Assembly: GCA_947478535.1 (NCBI GenBank)
Contig: CANJXD010000282.1
Location: forward strand, 1-7,456
Reading direction: 5' to 3'
Length of the DNA stretch: 7,456 bases
DNA from: Acetobacteraceae bacterium
GTDB lineage: Bacteria; Pseudomonadota; Alphaproteobacteria; Acetobacterales; Acetobacteraceae
In this document: positions 1 to 6,186 of the stretch, piece after piece
How the letters are laid out: each line of letters begins with the position of its first letter
Numbering within the stretch: the first letter of the stretch is position 1
Made by a program: the position numbers and the translations under genes
Notes under the pieces: model-generated
What the model saw: only the letters and a program-made list of their open reading frames with translations
The model's database searches: none
What the model was told of the DNA's origin: nothing

Positions 1-870
1 CCCTTCGGCCCGGGGACGAATGTCGATCAGATCGCCCGGCTGATCGCGCCGGAGCTGACCTCCCGCCTCGACCGCCAGGTGCTGGTGGAGAATGTGACGG
101 GGGCCGGCGGCACCATCGCCACGGAACGCGCCGCGCGCGCGACGCCCGATGGCTCCACCCTGCTGATCGGGGTGGAGAGCACGATCAACGTCGCGCAGAT
201 CGTCACGCCGTCCACCACCCGCTACGACGGGCTGCGCGATTTCGCGCCCGTGCACATGATCGCGACGCTGCCGCTGATGCTGATCGGCAAGCCCGGCATG
301 CCCGCCACCCTGGGCGAGTTGATCGCGGCGAGCCAGGCGCGGCCGGCGCCGTTCAACTTCGGCAGTTCCGGCACCGGCACATCGCTGCACCTGTTCGGGG
401 AATTGCTGGTGAGCCGCGCCGGGCTGAAGATGGAACACGTGCCCTATCGCATGGGCGCGCAGATGCTGACGGATGTGATGAGCGGGCAGTTGGACCTCGC
501 CGTCAGTACGCTGACCAGCTCCGCGCCCATGGTGAAGGACGACAAGGTGCGCTGCTACGGCGTCTCCTCCCCGATCCGGCACCCCTTCCTGCCGGATATG
601 CCGACCTTCGCGGAACAGCCTGAGACGCGGGACCTGACGATGGAAGTCTGGCAGGCCGTCTTCGCCCCGGCCCGGACGGACCCGGCCTTCGTCGCCCGCG
701 TCGCCGCCGCCGCCGCCGCCGCCATGGCAACGCCGGAGATGCAGCGCCGCATCCGCGACATCGGACAGACGCCGTCCACCATGGGGGCAGCGGCGCTGGG
801 CGTCTTCCTGCGGGAGGAAAGCGCCCGCTACGAGGCGCTGGTGAAGGCGGCGAACATCACGCCGCAATGA
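1..870 (+). CDS. Bug/TctC-family tripartite tricarboxylate-type solute-binding protein, 5' end missing
   Basis: Periplasmic solute-binding protein of the Bug (TctC) family, whose members capture small carboxylates or related compounds, sometimes for a TctAB membrane permease. The frame is open from base 1 to a TGA at 868-870, giving 289 residues. Family members are usually about 320-330 residues, so the start and signal peptide lie upstream of the window. Visible family signatures are PFGPGTNVDQIARL (residues 1-14), VLVENVTGAGG (27-37) followed by TPDGSTLLIG (48-57), FNFGSSGTGTSLHL (118-131), HVPYRMGAQMLTDVMSGQLD (146-165), LPDMPTFAE (197-205) and a C-terminal ATPEMQRRI helix. Two departures from consensus are visible: PGT where PGG is usual, and NVTGAGG where NRPGAGG is usual. 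Seven consecutive Ala codons lie at residues 235-241. No tctA or tctB is in view, so it may be an orphan binding protein; the ligand cannot be told from sequence. The family call is firm. Confidence 0.93.
   Translation, partial: PFGPGTNVDQIARLIAPELTSRLDRQVLVENVTGAGGTIATERAARATPDGSTLLIGVESTINVAQIVTPSTTRYDGLRDFAPVHMIATLPLMLIGKPGMPATLGELIAASQARPAPFNFGSSGTGTSLHLFGELLVSRAGLKMEHVPYRMGAQMLTDVMSGQLDLAVSTLTSSAPMVKDDKVRCYGVSSPIRHPFLPDMPTFAEQPETRDLTMEVWQAVFAPARTDPAFVARVAAAAAAAMATPEMQRRIRDIGQTPSTMGAAALGVFLREESARYEALVKAANITPQ
703..723 (+). repeat. (GCC)7 trinucleotide run encoding polyalanine
   Basis: Seven perfect in-frame GCC codons encode Ala 235-241 of the Bug-family protein, in a helix that is normally Ala-rich just before the conserved TPE segment. 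Changes in copy number would stay in frame, so this is a tolerant microsatellite in a coding region. Confidence 0.85.
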
Positions 871-881
871 CATGAGGCATC

Positions 882-904
882 CTCCCCCGGCCCTGCCGGG
901 GGAG
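882..904. terminator. GC-rich hairpin between converging genes, possible bidirectional terminator
   Basis: A perfect 10-bp inverted repeat (882-891 pairing with 895-904; arms CTCCCCCGGC and GCCGGGGGAG, 3-base loop) sits in the 42-base gap between the stop of the Bug-family gene (+) and the stop of the TDT-family gene (-). Position and stability fit a shared terminator. Neither strand has a T-run after the stem, so it is not a textbook intrinsic terminator. It may instead act as a 3'-end stabiliser together with Rho-dependent termination. Confidence 0.6.
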
Positions 905-912
905 CGGCGGCG

Positions 913-1872
913 TCAGTGGTTTTCGGGCCGCAGGAACGCCCCGTGCAGGGCGGCGAGCGCCGTCTTGTAGGCACACCAGCCGCAGATGGCGGTCGCGATG
1001 CTGAGGAAGAACCAGCCAAGGATGGCGGGAAAACCCTCCACCATCAGCATCGCCGCGAAGGCCGCGGCGGGGAAGGTGAAGCTCCACCAGACCAGGCTGA
1101 AGGGCAGCTTCGCGAAGTCGCCCACCAGGGACAGCAGCACCGCCGCGATCAGCACCGCGAGCCCCGCCAAGGCGAGGCTCGGCCCGCCCGTGGACCCCGT
1201 CAGCGCCACCAGGGCCAGCGCGCCGACGGCCGGCGGCGCCAGCAGGATGGCGACGGAAGGAAACAGCGCCGGCGGCAGCTTGGGGCCGGCGAAGAAGCGA
1301 TGCAGCAGCAGCGGCAGCACCGCCAGCCACAGAAAGAAGCCGACGCCGAACATCATCCAGGAGGCGTCGAGGAAGCCCATCCGCGCGCCGAGCGCAGGCG
1401 CCAGGATATTGCCGACGAAGGGGATCATCAGCGGTGGCGCCAGCATCGCCGCCTCGGCCTTGCCGCCGATGACGCGGCGCAGCAGCAGCATCGCCACAAT
1501 CAGGTGCAGCGGCACCGCCACGCACCAGAGCCCGCCGCCGATCGTGGGGGAATAAGGCCAGATCGCCGCCGCGATGATCATCAGCCCGATCGTCGGCGCC
1601 GCCGCGAAGGCCGCCCGCACGGGATGCGACAGCTCCGCCGCCAGCGCCGCAGGCGCCACCACGGCCCGCAACGCCTGCGCGCCCACCACCACCAGCCAGA
1701 CCAGCGCCGTCAGCGCCAGCAGCGCCTCCCCCACCATCGCGGGTACGCCGAGGCTCACCGCCGCCTGCCGCCAGGCAAGGCCGAGCCCGCCGAACCCCAT
1801 GGGCAAAGCGAGCAGGGGCAGAGGCAGGTGCGCGATATTCGGCACCGGCGTGGCATGCGGAGTATTCGTCAC
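913..1872 (-). CDS. TDT/SLAC1-family (TehA-like) membrane channel or transporter
   Basis: Integral inner-membrane protein of the TDT (tellurite-resistance/dicarboxylate transporter) family, which also contains TehA and plant SLAC1 anion channels. The 319 residues are strongly hydrophobic, with about ten predicted membrane spans, roughly at 16-33, 46-65, 86-105, 115-132, 143-160, 172-192, 202-224, 231-252, 262-279 and 284-306. Family hallmarks are LPLLALPMGFGGLGLAWR (18-35) in the first span and PFSLVWWSFTFP (257-268) before span 9. The pore-gating Phe of this family lies in that later region; Phe258, Phe265 and Phe267 are candidates by inference. The chosen start is the GTG at 1872, whose first four bases (GTGA) overlap the stop of the preceding PhzF-family gene, pointing to coupled translation. 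An ATG at 1905 would add 11 residues ([11 protein letters not shown]) and is possible. No strong Shine-Dalgarno is seen at the GTG. The substrate is unknown; tellurite or dicarboxylate should not be assumed. It is the last gene of the operon and ends 8 bases before the 882-904 hairpin. Confidence 0.85.
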   Translation of the reverse strand: MTNTPHATPVPNIAHLPLPLLALPMGFGGLGLAWRQAAVSLGVPAMVGEALLALTALVWLVVVGAQALRAVVAPAALAAELSHPVRAAFAAAPTIGLMIIAAAIWPYSPTIGGGLWCVAVPLHLIVAMLLLRRVIGGKAEAAMLAPPLMIPFVGNILAPALGARMGFLDASWMMFGVGFFLWLAVLPLLLHRFFAGPKLPPALFPSVAILLAPPAVGALALVALTGSTGGPSLALAGLAVLIAAVLLSLVGDFAKLPFSLVWWSFTFPAAAFAAMLMVEGFPAILGWFFLSIATAICGWCAYKTALAALHGAFLRPENH

Positions 1873-2753
1873 AGGAACGCTTCGCCCTTCAAGACCGGCA
1901 CGCATTGTCCACCAACCGTGGCGCGGATGCCGTCGGCGGTGCGCCGCGCCGTGGTCCGCAGCAGGCTCGGGCGGCCCATCTCGACGCCCTGGACGATGTC
2001 CCATGCGCCGGTCTCGGCACCAGACAGATGCAGCAGGAACCCCACCAGCGGGGTCGCCGCGCTGCCCGTCGCCGCATCCTCCCAGGTTCCCGCCAGGGGC
2101 GAGAACATGCGCGCGCGCAGCCCCGCGCCATCCCGGCGATACAGATAGAGCGAGAGCTTGCCCCCCAGCACCGGCGTCGCCGCCACGGCGCGGCGGAAGG
2201 CCGGCAAATCGGGCGCGGCGGCGGCCAGGGCCCGTTCCGTCACTTCCACCAGCAGGCGCGGATTGCCGCCATCGCTGGCGATGGTCGGCGGGTGGTGGGT
2301 GGTGACGATATCCCCGGGCACCAGGCTCGCGCAGGCGGCGGCGAGGTCGAGCGGCATAGCCGGGCCGATCTTCAGGGGCTGCGGCGCGGCAATGGTGGCG
2401 CCGATCACCACGCCTGCGGCATCGCGTTCCAGCCGCACCTCCACCAGCCCGGCAATCTCCTCGAAGCGCAGCACATCCCCCGCCGCGCGGTCGGCCAGCA
2501 CATAGCCGGTGCCGACATTCGGATGCCCGGCGAAGGGCATTTCCGCCGTGCGATGGAAGATACGGACGCGCGCCGTATTGGCCGGGTTTTCCGGAGGCAG
2601 GACGAAGGTCGTCTCGCTCAGGTTGAACTCGGCGGCCAGGCTCTGCATCTCCGCGTCGGAGATCCCCCGCGCATCGGGGAAGACAGCGAGCTGGTTGCCG
2701 CCGAAGCGCTGGCCGGTGAAGACATCGACCGTGACGAAGGGATAGCTCCTCAA
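1869..2753 (-). CDS. PhzF family protein (phenazine biosynthesis PhzF-like isomerase/epimerase)
   Basis: Cytosolic protein of the PhzF family, which has the diaminopimelate-epimerase fold. Characterised PhzF isomerises trans-2,3-dihydro-3-hydroxyanthranilate; most family members have no known substrate. The 294 residues begin [20 protein letters not shown], a very typical family N-terminus. They contain NLSETTFV with the expected catalytic Glu47, [14 protein letters not shown] with His77 (73-86), and [10 protein letters not shown] with Asp226 (224-233), matching the Glu/His/Asp set known from PhzF. The start is a TTG at 2753 that overlaps the thiD stop as TTGA, with GGAG eight bases upstream. 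No other start in this frame gives the conserved N-terminus, and upstream sequence in frame reads as thiD's shadow. Its own stop overlaps the TDT gene start (GTGA). No phenazine genes are nearby, so a role in phenazine synthesis is unlikely. The family call is secure; the reaction is unknown. Confidence 0.93.
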   Translation of the reverse strand: MRSYPFVTVDVFTGQRFGGNQLAVFPDARGISDAEMQSLAAEFNLSETTFVLPPENPANTARVRIFHRTAEMPFAGHPNVGTGYVLADRAAGDVLRFEEIAGLVEVRLERDAAGVVIGATIAAPQPLKIGPAMPLDLAAACASLVPGDIVTTHHPPTIASDGGNPRLLVEVTERALAAAAPDLPAFRRAVAATPVLGGKLSLYLYRRDGAGLRARMFSPLAGTWEDAATGSAATPLVGFLLHLSGAETGAWDIVQGVEMGRPSLLRTTARRTADGIRATVGGQCVPVLKGEAFL

Positions 2754-2765
2754 GACAGGCGCTCC
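2750..2765 (-). promoter_or_regulatory. Ribosome-binding site and TTGA stop/start overlap for the PhzF-family gene
   Basis: GGAG at 2765-2762 lies inside the last codons of thiD, 8 bases before the TTG at 2753-2751. The thiD TGA (2752-2750) shares two bases with this TTG. The site decides the unusual start and suggests re-initiation by ribosomes finishing thiD. Confidence 0.75.
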
Positions 2766-3583
2766 AGGCGGGCGGGGTCCATCGTCACACCATGGCCAAG
2801 CGGACCGTGGCCGGCGCCGATGCCGGGGGCGGCGAGCATGGCGGCGCGGACATAGGCGCGGGCTCGGATCACGGCCTCCCGCAGTGTCATGCCCTGCGCC
2901 AGCCCGCAGGCGAGCGCCGAGGCCAGGGTGCAGCCGGTGCCGTGGGTGTGGCGGCTTGCGATACGCGGGCTTTCGAAGGCGTCCGTGCCCGTGGGCGTCG
3001 CCAGCAGGTCTGTCAGTACCGGGCCATCGAGGTGCCCACCCTTCAGCAGCACGGCGCGCACGCCCTGGCGCAACAGGGCCTCGGCCGCGCGGTGCATCCC
3101 GGCGACCGTCGTGATGGCAAGCCCGGTCAGCGCCTCGGCTTCCGGCAGGTTCGGCGTGATGATGGCGGCCATCGGCAGCAGCCGCGCCTTCAGCGTCTCC
3201 ATCGCCTCCGCCGCCAGCAGCGGGTGCCCACCCTTGGCGACCATGACGGGGTCCGCGACCAGGGGTATGCCCATGGGAAGACCGGGGCTGAATTCGGCCA
3301 GCGCGTCGCACACCGCGGTGATCGTGGCGCTATCCGCCAGCATGCCGGTCTTGATGGCATCGGCGCCGATATCGCTCAGCACGGAGTGGATCTGCAGCCG
3401 GATGAAGTCCCCCGGCACGCCCATCACCCCCTGCACGCCCAGCGTGTTCTGCGCCGTCAGCGCCGTGATGGCGGTGGCGGCAAACCCGCCCAGCGCCGTC
3501 ACCGCCTTGATATCCGCCTGGATGCCCGCGCCGCCGCCGCTATCGGACCCCGCGCAGATCAGGACTCGCCCCGGGACGCTCAC
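2750..3583 (-). CDS. thiD: Hydroxymethylpyrimidine/phosphomethylpyrimidine kinase
   Basis: Cytosolic ribokinase-fold kinase that phosphorylates HMP to HMP-P and then to HMP-PP, the pyrimidine half of thiamine. At 277 residues it is of usual length (about 260-280). Motifs in order are [18 protein letters not shown] (10-27); TAQNTLGV (43-50), whose Gln45 corresponds to the pyrimidine-contacting Gln of ThiD; KTGML (78-82); DPVMVAKGG (111-119); [12 protein letters not shown] (143-154); and [12 protein letters not shown] (212-223) with the GTGC anion hole and catalytic Cys218. It starts at GTG 3583, overlapping the glmM stop as GTGA, and a G-rich stretch immediately upstream can serve as ribosome-binding site. 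Its stop overlaps the next gene as TTGA. No other thiamine gene or TPP riboswitch is visible, so expression here probably follows the folP-glmM transcript. The call is firm. Confidence 0.97.
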   Translation of the reverse strand: MSVPGRVLICAGSDSGGGAGIQADIKAVTALGGFAATAITALTAQNTLGVQGVMGVPGDFIRLQIHSVLSDIGADAIKTGMLADSATITAVCDALAEFSPGLPMGIPLVADPVMVAKGGHPLLAAEAMETLKARLLPMAAIITPNLPEAEALTGLAITTVAGMHRAAEALLRQGVRAVLLKGGHLDGPVLTDLLATPTGTDAFESPRIASRHTHGTGCTLASALACGLAQGMTLREAVIRARAYVRAAMLAAPGIGAGHGPLGHGVTMDPARLERLS

Positions 3584-4983
3584 TCTCCCCCCCCGGCGCC
3601 CGCCCCGGCCTTCTTCACCGCCATCGCGGCGGCGCGGGCGCGGATCAGCGCGGCCAGGCCATCCACCGTCTCCCGCATCGCCTCCGCATCCTCGGCCTCG
3701 GCCATGACGCGGATCAGCGGTTCGGTGCCGGAGGGGCGGACCAGCACGCGGCCGCGCTTGCCGAGCTTCGCCTCGGCCGCGGCGATACCGGCGATGACCT
3801 CCGCATCCCGCAGCGGAGAGGCGCCGGTGAAGCGGATGTTCACCAGGCTCTGCGGCAGCGGCGCGAAGCGGCGGCACAATTCGCTCGCTGGGCGCTTTTC
3901 CTCCGCCAGCATGGACAGCACCTGGAGCGAGGCGACCAAGCCATCCCCCGTCGTGCCGAAATCCGCCATGATGACGTGGCCGGATTGCTCGCCGCCGAGG
4001 TTGCAGCCGCTGTCGCGCATGCGTTCGCCCACATAGCGGTCCCCCACCTGGGTGCGATGCAGCGCGAGGCCGAGGCCTTCGAGGTGGCGTTCGAGGCCGA
4101 GATTGGACATCACCGTGGCGACGATGCCGCCGCCGGCCAGCCGCCCTTCGCGCTGCCAGCTTTCGGCGATGGTGGCGAGGATCTGGTCGCCATCGATCAC
4201 CTCCCCCGTCTCATCTACCAGTACCAGCCGGTCCGCGTCGCCATCGAGGGCGATGCCGAGATCGGCGCGACGTTCGCGCACCAATTCCCGCAGGCGCCCC
4301 GGTGCCGTCGCCCCGCAATCGCGGTTGATGTTGAAGCCATCCGGCGTCACCGCCTGGGTCACGACCTCGGCGCCTAGTTCCCACAGCACGGTCGGCGCCA
4401 CCTTGTAGGCGGCACCATTCGCGCAATCGACGGCGATGCGGAGCCCTTCGAGGTTGCGGCCCTTCGGGAAGGTGGCCTTCGCGGCCTCGATATAGCGGCC
4501 CGGGGCATCGTCCAGCCGGCTGGCGCGACCGAGCTTCGTTGGTGCCGCGAGGCCATCGGCGAAGCGCGGCTCATCCATCAGCGCTTCGATGGCGATTTCC
4601 TGGGCGTCGGACAGCTTCAGCCCATCGGGGCCGAACAGCTTGATGCCGTTATCCTCGAACAGGTTGTGGCTGGCCGAGATCATCACCCCGAGATCGGCGC
4701 GCAGGCTGCGGGTAAGCAGGGCGATCGCCGGCGTCGGGATCGGGCCGACCAGCATCACATCCATGCCGGCGCTGACGAAACCGGCGGTCAGGGCAGGTTC
4801 CAGCATATAGCCGGAAAGCCGGGTGTCCTTGCCGATGACGACGCGGTGGCGATGGCTGCCGCGATTGAAGAAGCGCCCCACGGCCTGGCCGAGGCGGAGC
4901 GCGGTGCCGGCATCCATCGGCGGCGTATTCGCCTTGCCGCGAATGCCATCGGTGCCGAAAAGCTTGCGTAGGGGCGTCGTCAT
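3580..4983 (-). CDS. glmM: Phosphoglucosamine mutase
   Basis: Converts glucosamine-6-phosphate to glucosamine-1-phosphate, the second step to UDP-GlcNAc for peptidoglycan and lipopolysaccharide; cytosolic, of the alpha-D-phosphohexomutase family. The 467 residues start [16 protein letters not shown] at ATG 4983. Key sites are ISASHN (102-107) with Ser105 as the expected phosphoserine, DGDADR (247-252) for Mg2+, GGEQSGH (330-336) for sugar binding, and [12 protein letters not shown] (416-427) for phosphate. [12 protein letters not shown] replaces the E. coli-like HNPFYDNGIKFF, which I take as a lineage variant. The protein is a little longer than the usual 445-455 residues because of a low-complexity Ala/Gly tail (about 449-467), ending in the G8 tract. 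Folding of the 49-base gap after folP (see the hairpin entries) leaves no good Shine-Dalgarno directly before the ATG. It shares GTGA with thiD. The ftsH-folP-glmM order is usual in alphaproteobacteria. Confidence 0.97.
   Translation of the reverse strand: MTTPLRKLFGTDGIRGKANTPPMDAGTALRLGQAVGRFFNRGSHRHRVVIGKDTRLSGYMLEPALTAGFVSAGMDVMLVGPIPTPAIALLTRSLRADLGVMISASHNLFEDNGIKLFGPDGLKLSDAQEIAIEALMDEPRFADGLAAPTKLGRASRLDDAPGRYIEAAKATFPKGRNLEGLRIAVDCANGAAYKVAPTVLWELGAEVVTQAVTPDGFNINRDCGATAPGRLRELVRERRADLGIALDGDADRLVLVDETGEVIDGDQILATIAESWQREGRLAGGGIVATVMSNLGLERHLEGLGLALHRTQVGDRYVGERMRDSGCNLGGEQSGHVIMADFGTTGDGLVASLQVLSMLAEEKRPASELCRRFAPLPQSLVNIRFTGASPLRDAEVIAGIAAAEAKLGKRGRVLVRPSGTEPLIRVMAEAEDAEAMRETVDGLAALIRARAAAMAVKKAGAGAGGGE
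3587..3594 (-). repeat. G8 homopolymer at the glmM/thiD junction
   Basis: Eight consecutive G on the coding (minus) strand encode the Gly-Gly-Gly near the GlmM C-terminus, ending three bases before the thiD GTG start. In the glmM frame it reads GGG GGG GGA, which contains the slippery pattern G GGG GGA. The thiD frame is the -1 frame and is open through this point. The run may also contribute to ribosome binding for thiD. Confidence 0.9.
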
Positions 4984-4986
4984 GCT

Positions 4987-5001
4987 GGCGGGTTTACCGC
5001 C
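4987..5001 (-). promoter_or_regulatory. Short hairpin just upstream of the glmM start codon
   Basis: On the mRNA strand GGCGG-UAAAC-CCGCC forms a 5-bp all-GC stem ending 3 bases before the glmM ATG, covering the place where a Shine-Dalgarno would sit. No purine-rich ribosome-binding sequence is otherwise seen in these bases. It may lower or modulate glmM initiation; the function is inferred. Confidence 0.4.
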
Positions 5002-5023
5002 GGGGCGCGAATGCGTCCATTGA

Positions 5024-5044
5024 GAGGGGGCTTTACGCCTCCTC
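5024..5044 (-). other. Hairpin spanning the folP stop codon
   Basis: On the mRNA strand GAGGAGGC and GCCCCCUC (5044-5037 with 5031-5024) form an 8-bp stem with one A-C mismatch and a 5-base loop (GUAAA) that contains the folP UAA stop. There is no U-run after it, so it is not an intrinsic terminator. It could stabilise RNA ends or affect coupling of folP to glmM. Confidence 0.4.
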
Positions 5045-6100
5045 CTCCTCCTCCGGGATGCCGGCATGGATCGCGGTCCACACGGCCAGGGCCTGCGCCG
5101 TCTCCGCCACATCATGCACGCGCAGGATCGAAGCGCCCTGGGTTGCCGCATGCAGCGCCGCGGCGACCGAGCCCGCCATGCGGTCCCCTGCCTCATCGAC
5201 GCCGGACAACGTGCCGATAAAGCGCTTGCGGCTGGCGCCGAAGACGATGGGGCAGCCGATATTCGCCAGCAGCGGCAGGCGCTCCATCAGCGCCAAATTC
5301 TGCGGCAGGCGCTTGCCGAAGCCGATTCCGGGGTCGATGGCGATGCGCCCGCGCGGGATGCCCATGCGTTCCACCGCGGCGACGCGATCCGCCAGGAACT
5401 GCGCCACTTCCAGCGCCACATCGGCGTAGGCGATGCCCTGCTGCATCGTGCGGGGGTCATCGCCCAGCATGTGCATCAGGATCACGCTCGCCTCGCTGCG
5501 GCCGAGCACGCGGGCAGCGGCGGGATCATGGCGGAGCGCGGTCACGTCATTGACGATCTCCGCACCGGCTTCCAGAGAGGCCAGCATGGTGGCGGCGTTG
5601 CGCGTATCGATGCTGATCATCGACGCCTTGGAGAGTTCGCGGATCACCGGCAGCACGCGGCGGCATTCCTCCTCCGGCGGCACGGGGATGGCGCCGGGGC
5701 GGGTGCTCTCGCCGCCGATATCGAGCAGGTCCGCGCCGGCTTCCAGCAAAGCGTGGCCGGCATCGATCGCATCGGCATGGCCGGCATAGCGCCCGCCATC
5801 GGAAAAACTATCCGGCGTGACGTTGACGATGCCCATGATGAGCGGCCGGCCCGAGACATGCGGCAGGTCCAGCCCCGCGAAGGACGCCGGCGGCGCCGAG
5901 AGCTTGACGACGCGGTCCTGCCAGGATGCCGGCACATCGGCGAGCGGGATGGGGCCTTCCGGCGCGTCGGCGCCAATCAGCCTGACCATGGTGAAGGCGG
6001 CCGGGCCACCGGCCAGCGGCAGGGCCAAATCCGCCGCCACGGCGAGGGCGGCGGTGCGCCCTTGCAGCAGCCCCATCGGCTCGACCCAGCTTTCCGTCAC
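5033..6100 (-). CDS. folP: Dihydropteroate synthase with alphaproteobacterial N-terminal extension
   Basis: Condenses p-aminobenzoate with 6-hydroxymethyl-7,8-dihydropterin diphosphate in folate synthesis; cytosolic TIM barrel and the sulfonamide target. Motifs in order are [16 protein letters not shown] (88-103, Asn93), [11 protein letters not shown] (127-137), SIDTR (163-167, Asp165), NDVTA (184-188), [11 protein letters not shown] (210-220), DPGIGFGK (256-263, Asp256), GASRKRFIG (288-296, Lys292) and RVHDV (327-331, Arg327 and His329). The positions equivalent to E. coli Phe28 and Pro64 are unchanged (Phe99, Pro135), so these classic sulfonamide-resistance changes are absent. At 355 residues it exceeds the usual 270-285 owing to about 85 N-terminal residues of the kind seen in alphaproteobacterial FolP. 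The start is taken as GTG 6100; ATG 6076, eight codons on, is the alternative and neither has a clear ribosome-binding site. The C-terminus is EEEEEA. It is the first gene after the ftsH terminator and probably heads the folP-glmM-thiD-phzF-TDT unit. Confidence 0.96.
   Translation of the reverse strand: MTESWVEPMGLLQGRTAALAVAADLALPLAGGPAAFTMVRLIGADAPEGPIPLADVPASWQDRVVKLSAPPASFAGLDLPHVSGRPLIMGIVNVTPDSFSDGGRYAGHADAIDAGHALLEAGADLLDIGGESTRPGAIPVPPEEECRRVLPVIRELSKASMISIDTRNAATMLASLEAGAEIVNDVTALRHDPAAARVLGRSEASVILMHMLGDDPRTMQQGIAYADVALEVAQFLADRVAAVERMGIPRGRIAIDPGIGFGKRLPQNLALMERLPLLANIGCPIVFGASRKRFIGTLSGVDEAGDRMAGSVAAALHAATQGASILRVHDVAETAQALAVWTAIHAGIPEEEEEA
5039..5053 (-). repeat. (GAG)5 run encoding five Glu at the FolP C-terminus
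   Basis: Five identical GAG codons precede the final GCG and TAA of folP, encoding EEEEEA. In RNA the run creates repeated GGAGG Shine-Dalgarno-like sequences, the nearest about 54 bases before the glmM ATG. Copy changes stay in frame. Confidence 0.85.
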
Positions 6101-6186
6101 GATCAGATGCCCCCGGATTCCCTGTGTCGCGGAAGATGCCCCGTGGCGCCGCGCCGGGGAAAGGGCAATTCGTGGGGCGGTCCCCC
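6101..6186 (-). promoter_or_regulatory. folP leader region between the ftsH terminator and folP
   Basis: If the terminator at 6187-6221 works, the folP operon needs a promoter here or inside ftsH. I find no convincing -35/-10 pair. The region holds an imperfect dyad: 6139-6143 CCCCG facing 6155-6159 CGGGG, enclosing an overlapping GGCGC/GCGCC repeat at 6145-6155. It also holds a small 5-bp inverted repeat at 6173-6187 that reaches into the terminator's T-rich tail. One GANTC site (6116-6120), the CcrM methylation sequence of alphaproteobacteria, lies 16-20 bases before the GTG. The regulatory role is inferred only. Confidence 0.35.

Noticed and set aside
916..2148. Long plus-strand open frame of 410 codons opposite the TDT gene
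   Set aside because: Its translation is rich in Gln, Arg, His and Gly with no domain-like pattern, and the opposite strand encodes a clear TDT membrane protein. Such antisense frames are common in GC-rich DNA.
913..2753. Reading the PhzF-family gene as part of a phenazine cluster, or the TDT gene as a tellurite-resistance determinant
   Set aside because: No other phenazine genes and no tehB or tellurite genes are present; family names alone do not justify these functions.
1574..2855. Plus-strand open frames opposite the TDT and phzF genes
   Set aside because: They show Arg/Pro/Ala-rich composition, no recognisable motifs, and lie wholly antisense to confidently identified genes.
2754..3311. 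Extending the PhzF-family gene upstream into thiD to a far start
   Set aside because: The added residues are Arg/Gly/His-rich shadow sequence, whereas the TTG at 2753 gives the canonical [13 protein letters not shown]-terminus with a GGAG site.
2792..4036. Plus-strand open frame of 414 codons antisense to thiD and glmM
   Set aside because: Low-complexity shadow translation; both minus-strand genes under it carry complete family motifs.
4994..5020. Eight-codon minus-strand reading frame MDAFAPRR between folP and glmM
   Set aside because: It has an ATG and stop just before glmM but no ribosome-binding site at proper spacing, and its length is expected by chance.
4984..5196. Extending glmM upstream into folP
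   Set aside because: ATG 4983 gives the standard GlmM beginning with FGTDGIRG ten residues in; the extra sequence is a folP shadow.
6101..6186. Possible sigma-70 promoter pairs (such as TTGCCC or TTTCCC followed by CATCTT) upstream of folP
   Set aside because: None has both boxes close to consensus with acceptable spacing; I could not support a specific promoter.
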